A stretch of DNA of 64,000 bases from contig OY282560.1 in the NCBI GenBank assembly GCA_958295665.1, forward strand, positions 186,233,561-186,297,560, written 5' to 3'. Numbering within the stretch: the stretch's first letter is position 1; each line of letters begins with the position of its first letter. This document shows, one piece after another, positions 24,591 to 34,931 of the stretch. Below the pieces are notes generated by a model. It did no database searches. It saw nothing but the letters and a program-made list of their open reading frames with translations, and was not told where the DNA came from. The DNA comes from Tipula vernalis (lineage: Eukaryota; Arthropoda; Insecta; Diptera; Tipulidae). A program made the translations under genes and the position numbers.

Positions 24591-25345
24591 GTTTTTCTGT
24601 TTTCTTTATAAAGTCTCTTAGACACTCCAGTACGTTTGATTTTGCACCCAAGAAATATACGGTTCTGTAATGTGAGTAATCATCCTTTAATTGAAGAAAA
24701 TACTTTGTACCTGTGAATGACTTTTCTGGTAGTGGTCCACACACATCTGCGTGGATTATTTGGCCAATACGACTAGTTTTTGTACTGCTTTGCTGAGGAA
24801 AAGGTATTCGATGGATTTTACTCAATGCGCAAGGCTCACAGCCTATTTTGTCATCTCCTCTTGGATTAATGTCATAATTTTTCAAAATCTTTTTAACTTG
24901 AGTGTAGTTTTGATGAGCTAATTTTTGATGCCATTCTTGAAAGGAACTTTTCTCAGCAATACATGCTTGATATTCATCAGCACTTTCTTTGCCATTTTCG
25001 ATTGGCATTACCTTAATTTTCATTTCAAATAATTTGTTTTGTCTCTCACCTACAGCTATGGTTTTGCCTTCTTTATTGAATTTACAGATTCTTTTATCAG
25101 CTTCTACCCAAGGCCACACCGCCAGAAAAGAGATTGTTTTTCAGCTTAGGCACGTAGAGTACATTTGAAAGGTGACATTCTGTCCATTTTTCTCCATTAA
25201 ATGCTGAAATGTTTATGCTACCTCTACCTTTGCCTGAAATGGTTTCTTCGTCTCCAAGTTTTATTTTGATGTCATCTTTCATTGGTGTGTAGTTTATGAA
25301 CCACTCTAGTTTATGAGTCATGTGATCACTCGCTCCAATGTCCAT
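24562..25345 (-). pseudogene. copia protease and integrase N-terminal half (broken)
   Basis: The protease opens as YMDIGASDHMTH; copia proteases have D-S-G-A-S-D-H, so the serine after the catalytic aspartate is isoleucine here, which would probably impair activity. Near 25100 a frameshift occurs. The next frame, 25119-24562, has the zinc-binding region with WHQKLAHQNY and CEPCALSKIH, then HADVCGPLPEKSFTGTKYF with the first integrase aspartate. Another frameshift near 24570 separates it from the downstream RSDNG piece. Confidence 0.9.
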
Positions 25346-25348
25346 ATA

Positions 25349-26251
25349 TCATGCCTCGACTGTAGTTTTCGCTGTCTTTTGTACTGAGGCAAATGCTTCG
25401 CTTATAAGAGCTTCACCTCTCTCTTCTCTTGAAACTTTGGAATTTTTAAATTTATACTGTTTACTTTTTGGATTGTCCCAACATTCTGCTGCCCAATGTC
25501 CAGGTTTATGACAAAAATTACATTTACCAGGTTTTCTTTTTGTATTTTTTTGGTCATCGTTTTTATTCTTAACATACTGAGTATTTTTGTTACCAATATT
25601 ATTCATGGAAAAATGATTCTTACTGCTTACTCTTACATTAGAAGCAAGCGCATTAACTTCTACTTCTCTTTGACTTTGTCTCATCTCTTCAATTATCAAT
25701 CTCGAGGTTAGGTTGGCTAACGTTCTATCGGTGGTAGCCGTTGATTCCCAGGCACTAATAAAATGGTCAAAATTTGGTGGCAAAGTTAGGAGAATTTTGG
25801 TCATTACTCCCTTATCTTCAATTTTCTCTCCCATTGCTTGTAGTCTATTAGATATATCTTCAATTTTTGAGATATGTGCTGCAATATCATGTGAAGGATC
25901 TTTAGCCAAGGTAAACCACTTTTGCTGTAAAATGTGGATTGTAGATTCTGATTTTTGTTCATATATGTTGGTTAGCTTTTTCCACATTGCCTCAGAATCC
26001 CCCGAGGTCAAAATATGCATCATCGTTTGTTCAGATATTGTGGTAACGATTACCTTTTGTGCCATCCCGTCGGCATTTTCCTTTTTCTCATCAGCCGTCG
26101 CATCTGTTGCCACGGGTGCAGGTTGTTTGTTTGTGCCATTTACTATGTCCCATGCTTCAATTGACTTCAAAATTATCTGAATCTGGAATTTCCATAGATT
26201 CCAGTTTTCAATTTCTTGTAATTTGCTTACTCTGGACAATTCTGAATCCAT
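25349..26251 (-). CDS. copia Gag
   Basis: 300 codons from an ATG at 26251. The N-terminus has WNLWKFQIQIILKSIEAWD, then a block with LTSGDSEAMWKKLTNIYE, both typical of copia Gag (UBN2/retrotran_gag type), and a zinc knuckle CNFCHKPGHWAAEC near residues 244-257. The frame stops at TGA just before the protease; the same frame continues afterwards with YMDIGASDH, so Gag and protease were one frame, as in copia, and a single nonsense change now separates them. Gag itself looks intact. It would form the particle shell in the cytoplasm. Confidence 0.88.
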   Translation of the reverse strand: MDSELSRVSKLQEIENWNLWKFQIQIILKSIEAWDIVNGTNKQPAPVATDATADEKKENADGMAQKVIVTTISEQTMMHILTSGDSEAMWKKLTNIYEQKSESTIHILQQKWFTLAKDPSHDIAAHISKIEDISNRLQAMGEKIEDKGVMTKILLTLPPNFDHFISAWESTATTDRTLANLTSRLIIEEMRQSQREVEVNALASNVRVSSKNHFSMNNIGNKNTQYVKNKNDDQKNTKRKPGKCNFCHKPGHWAAECWDNPKSKQYKFKNSKVSREERGEALISEAFASVQKTAKTTVEA

Positions 26252-26369
26252 CTTCTTAACAATTTTGATCGACGGTTACAATTTTCACTTCGCACTCGGC
26301 TGGATATAACCTCACAAAATTTGTCTTATTTTCACTTTTATTTCCGAAAATATTACCCAAAACACGTTT

Positions 26370-26383
26370 CTGGGCCCATAACC
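26370..26383 (-). promoter_or_regulatory. copia primer-binding site, half-tRNA type
   Basis: Plus-strand CTGGGCCCATAACC lies directly against the inner edge of the 5' LTR. From memory this equals the anticodon-arm sequence of insect initiator tRNA-Met, as in Drosophila copia, which primes with a tRNA half-molecule and not with the 3' CCA end. Confidence 0.85.
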
Positions 26384-26604
26384 TGTCGATTATATGTGGA
26401 ATTATGGGTAAATAACTTAATAACTTCGGATGTTTAATGAACAAAAGTATTTATTGTTAATCACAAAGTAATGAAAAAAACACATGTTCTTAGCTCTCTT
26501 CGATAGATCGAATAATAATAAAAAATTGTGTGTACTTGAACAAACCATAACACTAACTAGTGCTGCCATCTAGGGAATAAACAGCGAGTGATATCCATAA
26601 AACA
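26384..26604 (-). repeat. copia 5' LTR
   Basis: About 221 bp, the upstream LTR for the minus-strand element, starting TGTCGATTATATG and ending ATAAAACA on the plus strand. It contains the extra patch GCTCTCTTCGATAGATCG missing from the other LTR. Confidence 0.9.
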
Positions 26605-28990
26605 CGTGTCTGCACGCATCTCTCTGCCTGACCATTAGTCGCAGGATGATATGGAGCCGACCTCTTGTGTATAATTCCATTCGATTGCAAAAAATTGTTG
26701 AACTTTGGATTTACGAATTGAGTGCCATTATCAGAACATAACACACTTGGTAACCCAAAAATTGAAAATATATTTCTGAGCAATTTGATAGTATTATCCG
26801 TGTTAATTTGTTTCATAACGTGAATTTCGGGCCATTTGGTATACGCCAAATCCACATGGATCCGTTCAAACGGTTGAACGGGATATTCCCAATGATGCTT
26901 TGTCTGGATGGGGGGATTATTTTTGTTCTTTGAACAATAAATACAATTTTTCACTAAGTTTTCAATATCTCTATCGAAATTACTCCACCAGCAAAAACTA
27001 CGACCTAAACTTTTCATCCGTGTACTCCCAAAATGTGCCAAATGTAAATCATTTAATATTTTTGATTTCAAAATTTTAGGGATGACAACCCTTGATCCTC
27101 GCATTATACAATCGTTTTGTAATGAGAATTCTTGTTGATCAATACCAAACCGGTCTACATAAGAAATAACCGTTCCTTTACGCAATCCTTCTAATAATGG
27201 TGTTAGGGCAACATCGTTTGCCGTGGCAAATGCCAACTCTTTTATGGTTACAGGGAGCGTTTCTATCTGATTAACTTCATGTATGTCAGATCCTTCAATT
27301 TTAATTTCATCTTCCGAATGAATGGGTAGTCGCGAAAACGCATCAGCATTCGCATTGTCCTCACTGCGCTTGTATTTAATCTTATAATTAAATCCTTGCA
27401 AGAAAATTGCATAATGCTGCATTCTTGTTGCGGACATGTGCGGTAGGGGTTTTGACGGCGAAAAAATGTGGATCAACGGTTTATGATCGGTGTACAATAT
27501 AAATTCCCGACCGTATAAGTATTGAAAAAATTGTTTTACTCCGTAAACTAAAGAATACGCCTCCTTGTCAATTTGAGCCCACTTTCGTTGTGATTCGTTC
27601 AACGTTTGCGATGCGAACTGAATAGGTCGTTCCGTTCCATCCGGCATTATGTGCGAAGGTACTGCACCGACCCCCTATTGGAGATGCATCTGCGGCCAGG
27701 CAAATGGGGAGTTTATCGGAGTAATGTACCAAAAACTTATTCGACTGCATTATTTCCTTTAGTTTTTCAAATGAGTTTTCACAATCGGCATTCCAGTTCC
27801 AATCATTTCCCTTAAGGAGTAACACATGCAGCGGTTCTGATATGTCACTTAGATTTTGGAAAAATCTGTGATAATAATTTATCAAACCTAAAAATGATTG
27901 CAACTCGGTTCGATTTGTGGGCTTTGGAGCGTTTTTCACTGCCTCAATTTTCGAATTTGCTTTGTGAATGCCGGAACTATTTAACACATAACCGCAATAC
28001 TCAGTTTTGTCTTTCAAGAATTCTGTTTTTTTTCAGGTTAACTTTTAACCCGAATTTGGATAATCTACTAAAGACTTCTTCCAGTCTTTGAAAATGAATT
28101 GCATCATTTGGCCCTGTGACTCGGATATCGTCTATGAAAACATCTACTCCCTCGATACCAGTTAAAATACTTTCTATTTTCCTTTGCCATTTGGCCGGAG
28201 CAGAATTTACAACATAAAACAGTCGTTTACTTCGATACAGACCTAAGTGAGTGCTAAGCATAAGAAGATGTCGATCCTCTTCGCGAACTTCCCATTGCAG
28301 GTAGGCACTTTTCAAACCGATTTTTGAAAACTTTTCGCCCCCGGCCAAATTTTCAAATAATTCGTCTGTAGATGGTAGGGGATGTTCGTCTATCACTAGC
28401 TGTGGGTTTATTGGTTTGCCTTGACCACGGGTACAATTGGTGTTGCGTAGTCACTGTGGTCTACCTTTACCAGAATGTCTTGCGCCATTAAACTTTTAAT
28501 CTCTTCTTCGACATGAGATTTCAATGCAAAAGGTAACGGGCGTGCCTTTACAAAGATAGGAACACTATTCGGTTTTAACGTAAACGAAACTTGTTCACCT
28601 GTAATTTTACCTATTTCGTCATCAAATACGTTTGCATATTTTTTAATTAAACTATCCAGAGAACTTTGTACTGAATCAACACTATTAATTGAGCTAGAAT
28701 CTAATAATTTTGAAAAAAAATTCCAACCAAAACCTACCATCCAATCTCGACCCAAAAGCGCGTGTTTGCTGCCTTTCACAACATACAACTTAAGTATCTT
28801 GGATTTACCAACCAAATCGACCCTAACCTCTGCCAAACCCACAATTTGTAAATTATTATTACAGTAAGTGCTTAGTTTTATATCCGATGATTTCAATTTA
28901 TCATTATTAAATTTACTAATATATTCACTATGACTAATCAGTGATACGGCGGCTCCACTATCAAATTCCATATTAATTGGTATATTATTA
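26605..28990 (-). pseudogene. Gypsy-1 pol: protease, RT, RNase H, integrase N-terminal part (broken)
   Basis: Leftward from 28990: protease MEFDSGAAVSLI with the aspartate near 28961, and ALLGRDWM at its end. RT starts with VPIFVKARPLPFALK; after KANQ about a dozen residues of the G-x-L-R-x-C-x-D block are deleted with a frame change at about 28405. RT continues with HPLPSTDELFENLAGG and the catalytic FIDD near 28130, then a frameshift near 28015, YCGYVLNSSG and SFLGLINYYHRFF. RNase H starts at LAADASPIG with a frameshift near 27660, and includes YTDHKPL. Integrase has the zinc region (HFGSTR, CIYCSK), HVDLAY followed by a deletion, SDNGTQF, and GQAERCVQT, where copia inserted. Confidence 0.9.
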
Positions 28991-29017
28991 ATTTTTACTT
29001 TAAACCAAATTTTACCA

Positions 29018-29916
29018 CTATTTGGAACTTTGACACTGGGGCTCGACGGTATTTATATATTCCACTATTGAACATTCATGCAGATTTAATTTTGGTTGAG
29101 ATTCAACGTTCTCAATTACGTTCACATTCTTCTTTTTACAAACCTTTTGGATGTGTCCACTTTGTTTGCACGTGTTGCAGATACTTCGCTTATGTCTGCA
29201 AATTGTCGCATAATGTGGTCCAGCACATCGAAAACATTTAATATTTTTTGCTGTGTTGCTTACTACTGCATCTGTTGACTTTTGATTGTTCCTGGAATTT
29301 GTGCCATTTGTGCGTATATTCACACTCCCTTTGTTTTTGTGTTTTTGATGAAAAACGGAGTGCACACTTTTAAATTCTTGTGTGTTTAATAGACCTTTGA
29401 TGTCCGACTTCGATATTTCCATCGCATTTGCTAATTCGACTGCTTTTTGAAGCGTTAGATCTTTATGCTCCAATAACCTATCTGTTATACGTCGATCCCG
29501 AATTCCGCACACTAATTGGTTTCTTAGTGCAGTTTCCAAAAATTTTTCGAAATTGCAAGTAATTGCCATCTTCCGCAGTACAGATTCATAATCTCGAATC
29601 GTTTCGCCTTCCAATTGCACTCGATGGTGAAATTTAGAATATTCTGCAATTTCCAATGGTTTGGGGTTATGGTAATTAGATAGAAACGTTGTTATTTGTT
29701 TGTATTTCATATTTTCCGGTTCCTCTGGAGCAACATTATCGCACAGGAAATCATACGCATCCGCACCCAGGTAGTGCAAGAGATATTCGATTTTCTCTTT
29801 GTCCTCTACAACCGCGTAAATGGCGAAAGCGTTTTCTAACCTCTTTAACCATCTATCGATTTTGAGTTAGTTGCCCCGAAAAATTCAATATAATTCGATG
29901 GAATTTTACTTGCCAT
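29018..29916 (-). pseudogene. Gypsy-1 gag with one frameshift
   Basis: An ATG at 29916 starts MASKIPSNYIEFFGATN; a one-base change near 29865 shifts the frame, which then reads W-L-K-R-L-E-N-A and runs through 29018. The central part has YHNPKPLEIAEYSKFHHR and LRNQLVCGIRD, standard for gypsy Gag capsid. Two zinc-knuckle-like motifs follow: CFRCAGPHYATIC and CNTCKQSGHIQKVC. Gag packages the element RNA. Apart from the frameshift the domain set is complete. Confidence 0.88.
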
Positions 29917-29953
29917 TATTTATTTATTTAACCAGTTTTCCTCGTCGCCAATA

Positions 29954-30141
29954 TGTTGTATCTTCAGGTTGGATAATTGAAACTCCAATTTATTATTTAT
30001 TTAGATAACTTTCTTAATTTCAGACAGGTGGTGAAAAAGTACAAGATAGATTCTGTTCTGCCTCTCTAGGTTGAACATAGCTACAATTTCTTACATAAAA
30101 TATTATAACAATATAATTATTACAGTTATCACGATATAACA
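29954..30141 (-). repeat. Gypsy-1 5' LTR
   Basis: 188 bp, starting TGTTGTA and ending ATATAACA. The adjacent primer site, plus-strand TCCTCGTCGCCA (29939-29950), matches as recalled the 3' end of insect tRNA-Ser(GCT) including CCA, as in Gypsy-4. Confidence 0.92.
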
Positions 30142-30229
30142 ATTACAAAATGGTTTGACGAAACTACCCGAGTAACCAAAAATTGTGATCACAAAATTTT
30201 TAACCGATTTGTCACAAAAATGTAGGCTC

Positions 30230-30610
30230 CCTTTTGTCACAATCAATGGTGACAATTTGGGGTACATTTATGCGGTTATTTTGTTACAAAATACTTGTTG
30301 ATTTTGTCCGCAAAACAAAAAATATTTTGTTCACATATTTGCCACTAAATTTAGATTATTTTTGTGACAAATTATTTTGGACAATTTTACGACATATTTA
30401 TGCTGTTATTTTGTGAGAATTTTTTGTCACAATCAATGATGACAATTTGGGGTATATTTATGCGGTTATTTTGTGACAAAATAGATGTTGATTTTGTCCA
30501 CAAAACAAAAAATATTTTGGTCACTTATTTGTCACTCAATTTAGATTATTTTTGTGACAAATTATTTTGGACAATTTTACGACATACTTATGCTGTTACT
30601 TTGTGATAAT
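30230..30610 (+). repeat. Subterminal tandem repeat of the Tnp2-like transposon, about 190 bp x 2
   Basis: Two head-to-tail units, starting at TTTTGTCACAATCAATG near 30232 and again near 30425, share about 190 bp with small differences. They contain many TTTGTGACAA and TTTTGTCACA motifs on both strands. Similar motifs fill 35800-36190 at the other end. In CACTA elements such subterminal repeats bind an accessory protein, which suggests a role in transposition. The 60- and 80-codon frames here are by-products of the repeat. Confidence 0.85.
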
Positions 30611-31278
30611 TTCGTATCGTTTTTGAGTCGTAATGTTAACAGATGGTGAAAAAAGACCAAACGCACGTAAAACAATATCCTTCCAAAATTTAGATGAAAC
30701 GTGTGTATAATTTTTTTCATAATGTTTGTTGTATAATTTGTATACAGGGGTAATTTCGTCATTCGCCATTTTATAATCGTGTGTGTGTGGTGATACAGTG
30801 CGCTATAATTGCGATCTTTTTATAAAAATAAAAAAATAAAAATTAATTAAATCTGTGTTTTTATGTACATTTAGCTCGTTAGTTTATTTTTTATAAAAAC
30901 TATAATAAAACTTTAACTATATAAAGTTTAGATCTTGTAAATTCTTTTGGTTTATAAAATATATTTTGTAAATTGTGTAATTTATAGTATAGCGTGTGTA
31001 CCGTTACTTTTATTTATTATTATTATTAAGAATTCTTAGTCAATTACAATTATAATTAATTGTAGTTTGGTAAGTGACAATATTTGATTATTAATAGTTT
31101 TAGAACAAATATTTTGCATCATTTTCTTACGGAACTTTTGAAAAGTCGGTAAAATTAAATCAAAAAATCAACGCTGCTGCCGTGTGTGCTGTTTAAAAAA
31201 AATATTTATAGGGCCATTAAAATTTGTTAATTCTTTAGATTCACACTCTTGGCATAAGGTGCATTTTATTGCAATAAA

Positions 31279-33372
31279 ATGGGAAAAAAACTTAAAGATG
31301 TATCAAGACAATACAGACATAAATTATTGAAGGAGCAACTTAAGGCCAGCATTCAACAGAAAAGACCAAGTATGGGACGTTGTAATCCTGAGCAAACACA
31401 AACTGGAGATGCAAACTTACGAGAGAGATTCCAAATAGAAGAACACAACACGTCAGTAGATCAACGTTGCTTATCGCTGGAATGTACCGAACAACTATCA
31501 ACAAATCTTCCTTCTTTCACAGTAACGTCAGAAACTTTGACTGAAACAAATTCAATAGAAGCCCGATCTGTTAAAATCAGCAATTTAAATGATGAGTTAA
31601 GACTTTGGGCTCTTCGGGAAAATATTTCTGGAAAATCCTTAACATCTTTATTAAAATTATTGATTAATTTTGGTATAAATTTGCCACGTGATTCAAGAAC
31701 TTTACTTCAAACACCCAGAATTCCTTCAAAATTTACGAATGTAGAACCGGGCAAATACATTTACCAGGGAATTAAAGAACCATTGTTAAGAAAATTAGAA
31801 ACGTTAAATCATCATACACAAGAAATAGGTTTCTTAATAAATATTGATGGGCTGCCTATTGCAAAAAGCTCTACGGATTCCATTTGGCCAATTCAAATCA
31901 AAGTTGCCGAAATGAACAATTATATTTTTGTTGTCGGAGTATACCATGGCGCCCATAAACCCTGCTCATTTAATGCGTATTTAAAAGAATTTACAGAGGA
32001 ATTGCAAAATTTGGTCGTCAACGGATTAATGTTCAAAAATAAAAAAATAACTATAAAAATTCGGGGATTTGTTTGTGATGCACCAGCAAAGGCCGATATA
32101 ACTTATATAAAAAATTTCAATGCTTATTATGGGTGTCCAAGATGCACTACCAAAGGTAAATATTGCAGAAATTTATATTTCGATGAGGTAGACTGTATCC
32201 TAAGAACAGACGAAAGCTTTCGGCAACGAAAGCAAATACTGCACCATAAGGAGGAAAGATCGATTTTGGAGCAACTCCCAATCGATATGGTTCAAGATTT
32301 TGTTCTTGATCCTATGCATATATTGTACCTTGGGATCACGAAGAAATTATTAAAGTTTTGGGTTGACGGAGACAAACGAAAATATAGAAACACAATTTCA
32401 TTAACCCAGTTACCACCAACCCGCCAATTTGAAGAATCAGAGCCACAAGAATTTCAATTTGTTAAATTAAATCCCGAAAAAATTTCTGAAGTGGATGCTC
32501 GAATAAATTCTATATCAAAACAGTTACCCCGAGATTTTGCACGAAAACCCAGAAGCATTAGGCACTACAAATTATGGAAGGCAACAGAGTTCCGGATGTT
32601 CCTTATTTACACAGGTCCCATCATCATGAAAGGAATATTAGACCAGGACTTATTCAATCACTTTTTATTGTTGCATAATGCAGTACATATTTTATCGAAA
32701 CCCTCGTCATTACAGCAGATTAATTATGCAAACCATTTATTACGGAGATTTGTACAAAATTCCGCAGTACTTTATGGAGAAAATTTTATTGTCTACAATA
32801 TGCATTTACTAATACATTTAACCAGCGATGTCAAAAGATTTGGGCCTTTGGAGACATTTAGTGCGTTTCCATTTGAAAATAATTTAAACAAGATTAAAAA
32901 ATTAATAAGGTCTTACAAAAATCCTTTACAACAAGTGGAAAACCGTTTCATTGAGCTGCAATATTGCGAGGCTATTAAAGAAGAATTAAGGGAAGGATTA
33001 TTTGACGAATGTTCTGGAAAGCATTTAATGGATAACCGAACAAATTACAAAAAATGTATTTTGTCAAGGTACATATTAAAAATTAACGACAAAGACAATA
33101 TAATAATGAGCAAAAGTAATGAATTTTTTATAATTAAAAATTTTTATTACGATAATCGGGATATAATGGCGATCGGATTTTATTTGAATAACCCTGTTCC
33201 CGATCCTTTATTATTACATGGAAACTGCCAAATACCAACTATTATAAAATTTAATTGGGAGAAAAGCGGCAATGCAAACGAATTAAAAAATATTAAAATT
33301 ACAAATGATATTGTAAAATGTGTTGGAATCATTTATGAAGCGAATATTTACGTTATTCCACTTCTTAACTAA
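31279..33372 (+). CDS. Tnp2-like transposase, 697 codons, intact
   Basis: Uninterrupted from an ATG just after GCAATAAA to TAA. A basic N-terminus (MGKKLKDVSRQYRHKLLKEQ) is followed by a linker, then INFGINLPRDSRTLLQTPR near residues 130-148, and IDGLPIAKSSTDSIWPIQIK near 188-207. The last corresponds to the D-G-x-x-P...S-x-W-P block of plant and animal Tnp2 (EnSpm/CACTA) transposases, where the aspartate is thought catalytic. Further landmarks are GVYHGAHKP, FVCDAPAKADITYIK, a zinc-like YYGCPRCTTKGKYC, HHKEERS, and DPMHILYLGITKKLLKFWV near 345. It should cut and join the transposon ends in the nucleus. No introns are needed. An AATAAA lies about 15 bp after the stop. The lack of stops suggests recent activity or selection. 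Confidence 0.85.
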   Translation: MGKKLKDVSRQYRHKLLKEQLKASIQQKRPSMGRCNPEQTQTGDANLRERFQIEEHNTSVDQRCLSLECTEQLSTNLPSFTVTSETLTETNSIEARSVKISNLNDELRLWALRENISGKSLTSLLKLLINFGINLPRDSRTLLQTPRIPSKFTNVEPGKYIYQGIKEPLLRKLETLNHHTQEIGFLINIDGLPIAKSSTDSIWPIQIKVAEMNNYIFVVGVYHGAHKPCSFNAYLKEFTEELQNLVVNGLMFKNKKITIKIRGFVCDAPAKADITYIKNFNAYYGCPRCTTKGKYCRNLYFDEVDCILRTDESFRQRKQILHHKEERSILEQLPIDMVQDFVLDPMHILYLGITKKLLKFWVDGDKRKYRNTISLTQLPPTRQFEESEPQEFQFVKLNPEKISEVDARINSISKQLPRDFARKPRSIRHYKLWKATEFRMFLIYTGPIIMKGILDQDLFNHFLLLHNAVHILSKPSSLQQINYANHLLRRFVQNSAVLYGENFIVYNMHLLIHLTSDVKRFGPLETFSAFPFENNLNKIKKLIRSYKNPLQQVENRFIELQYCEAIKEELREGLFDECSGKHLMDNRTNYKKCILSRYILKINDKDNIIMSKSNEFFIIKNFYYDNRDIMAIGFYLNNPVPDPLLLHGNCQIPTIIKFNWEKSGNANELKNIKITNDIVKCVGIIYEANIYVIPLLN

Positions 33373-33443
33373 TGTACATAACATTTAATAAACAAAAATC
33401 CATAATTTAATTAACAAATTTTTATTTTATTTGACAGTTCAAA

Positions 33444-34931
33444 ATGTCGTCATCTCCTGAGGTTTTCGACGAACTTAACGTCAATTTACAAAACAAATAT
33501 ATTAATTGGAATGAAAATACACAAAGTAAGATGATAATTATAAATTATAAATAATTATTGTAAATGTTATATCTGTTTTAATTTTTTATTCTTTTTGTTT
33601 TATTTTTAATTGAAGAATTCGGAACACAAATACATATGGAAACCTGTAATGAGTTGATCAAAGAAATGAAAAACATGCGACAAACATTCACTGAAGAAAT
33701 TAGTAAGTCGACTAAACATTGTGCCACTTGATCATAATTTGCTTCATGGTCGAATTTATTTTAGCGTCAAGACCTAGCAAAAATTATGTTTGATGAAAAC
33801 CGTTAAAACTTTGATGGAATATTTGACAATAAATAACTTAATTTTTACAGGTGGATTAAAATTTGAATTAATTAGAACCCAACAAAAAGTTCAATGTTTG
33901 CAAGAGCTTGTTGCAGAAATCCCAAACAAAATTAATTATGATATATTAATTAGCTCATCGGATCCCACCACCAACTAGGAGCCAATAATTGTATTACCTA
34001 TAAATGATTTAGAAAATTTTAGTGAAATGGAGCGAGCTTGCGAAGATCCATCTTTTGCAAAATTATTGGTATTGATTAGATTACAAATATTGTAATTTTA
34101 AAATTTAATTTATTTTTTTATCACCAGTGGCCCTATTCTGGTAATTCCCGGGGAACGGGGAATAATTTTTTTTTCAGCAGTTATTCCCAGATACATATTT
34201 CCAACCTTTTATTCCCCATTTTCTTAAAGTGCATTCTGTCAATTGGGGAATAAATATACAGGGGAAATAAATTTAGTGTTATCAAAATTATTATAATAAC
34301 TCTTATTTATTATAATACTATCTTTAAAATTATTAACAGTATTAATATTATTAATTATTAATAACAAATTAACAACTACATATAAACAAACATTTTCCTT
34401 AAAAATCTATTCCCCATCAATTCTTTCATAAAATCGGTGTGGAAAAACAAACGTCAAAACTGCTGTAATGGGGAATATTTTTTTCCCAATAAAAAATCTT
34501 TCCCGAACACCAGAATACACTTTAGGGAAAAGGGAATAATACTGCAACAAAATTTAAAATTTCTATTCCCCGGGAATTACCAGAATAGGGCCACAGGTAA
34601 GAAAATTAATAACAAGTGGGGGGGAAAGCGTTGGAAAAGCGACAAGGCGAGTAATAAATAAATTATTTTCTGCAGAAATGCAGAAAAAAATGAACTTCAC
34701 TGGAAAAAATAATAAAATAAAACTTTGTGGAACAAATTTTAAACAAATAATATTAGGTAAATAAATTATTTGATGCAAATTGATATTTATACTTAAACTG
34801 ATTAATCATTTACAGATGCCGTCAAGGACATTCGGTCTGATTTTCAAGAAAGCACCGCAGAGGATGCTATGAAGGTATATCTTCAAAGAGGGCAGGAGCG
34901 ATATAAAAATCTCGAAAGAAGAAGTATGTAA
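33444..34931 (+). pseudogene. DUF4806 accessory gene of the transposon, five exons, one stop
   Basis: Exons with matching phases and GT-AG borders: 33444-33525, 33616-33702, 33851-34068, 34597-34756 and 34816-34931. It starts MSSSPEVFDELN. Exon 2 encodes a short helical part with KEMKNMRQTF. Exon 3 ends with LPINDLENFSEMERACEDP; exon 4 has KLITSGGESVGKATRRVINK and MNFTGKNNKIKLCGTNF; exon 5 has DIRSDFQESTAEDAMKVYLQ. This order, with L-P, a G-G motif, a W/F-T-G-K motif and a C-terminal helix, is the DUF4806 domain, often found beside transposases in insects. One in-frame TAG, in exon 3 just after PTTN, breaks it. The last exon could use a donor at AA|GTATGT and continue. Its function is unknown; it lies 71 bp after the transposase and may share its transcript. 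Confidence 0.8.
34128..34593. mobile_element. MITE of 466 bp inserted at a splice acceptor of the DUF4806 gene
   Basis: Perfect inverted repeats of about 28 bp beginning TGGCCCTATTCTGGTAATTC, with a 3-bp direct repeat CAG at 34125-34127 and 34594-34596. The interior is non-coding and AT-rich. The target was the CAG of the intron 3 acceptor, so the duplication leaves an acceptor on each side; exon 4 still begins directly after the downstream CAG. A 3-bp duplication fits PIF/Harbinger, Zator or CMC-type elements; CAG is not the TWA usual for Harbinger. Confidence 0.88.

Larger units (their letters stand above)
22013..26604 (-). mobile_element. Ty1/copia retrotransposon nested in Gypsy-1
   Basis: About 4.6 kb with LTRs at 22013-22214 and 26384-26604, read leftward. 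Gene order is Gag, protease, integrase, RT, RNase H, which is copia order with integrase before RT. The flanks share four bases (GTGT on the plus strand) and a five-base duplication with one mismatch is possible. Removing the element returns the Gypsy-1 integrase to one frame. A primer site for half-tRNA priming is present. The LTRs differ by a 19-bp net length difference and a few substitutions, and pol has several lesions, so it is inactive. Confidence 0.93.
21093..30141 (-). mobile_element. Gypsy-1: Ty3/gypsy retrotransposon with nested copia element
   Basis: LTRs at 21093-21269 and 29954-30141 start TGTTGTA and end ATATAACA. The target duplication ATTAC sits at 21088-21092 and 30142-30146. 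Transcription runs leftward. Next to the 5' LTR (the right one) is a primer-binding site, TGGCGACGAGGA on the minus strand; next to the other LTR is a purine tract ending GGGAGGAAC. Gene order leftward is gag, protease, RT, RNase H, integrase. A copia element (22013-26604) interrupts the integrase gene. Several frameshifts and two deletions inactivate it. Without the copia insert it is about 4.45 kb. Confidence 0.93.

Noticed and set aside
25713..26180. 155-codon plus-strand frame opposite copia Gag
   Set aside because: Shadow of the Gag frame on the other strand.
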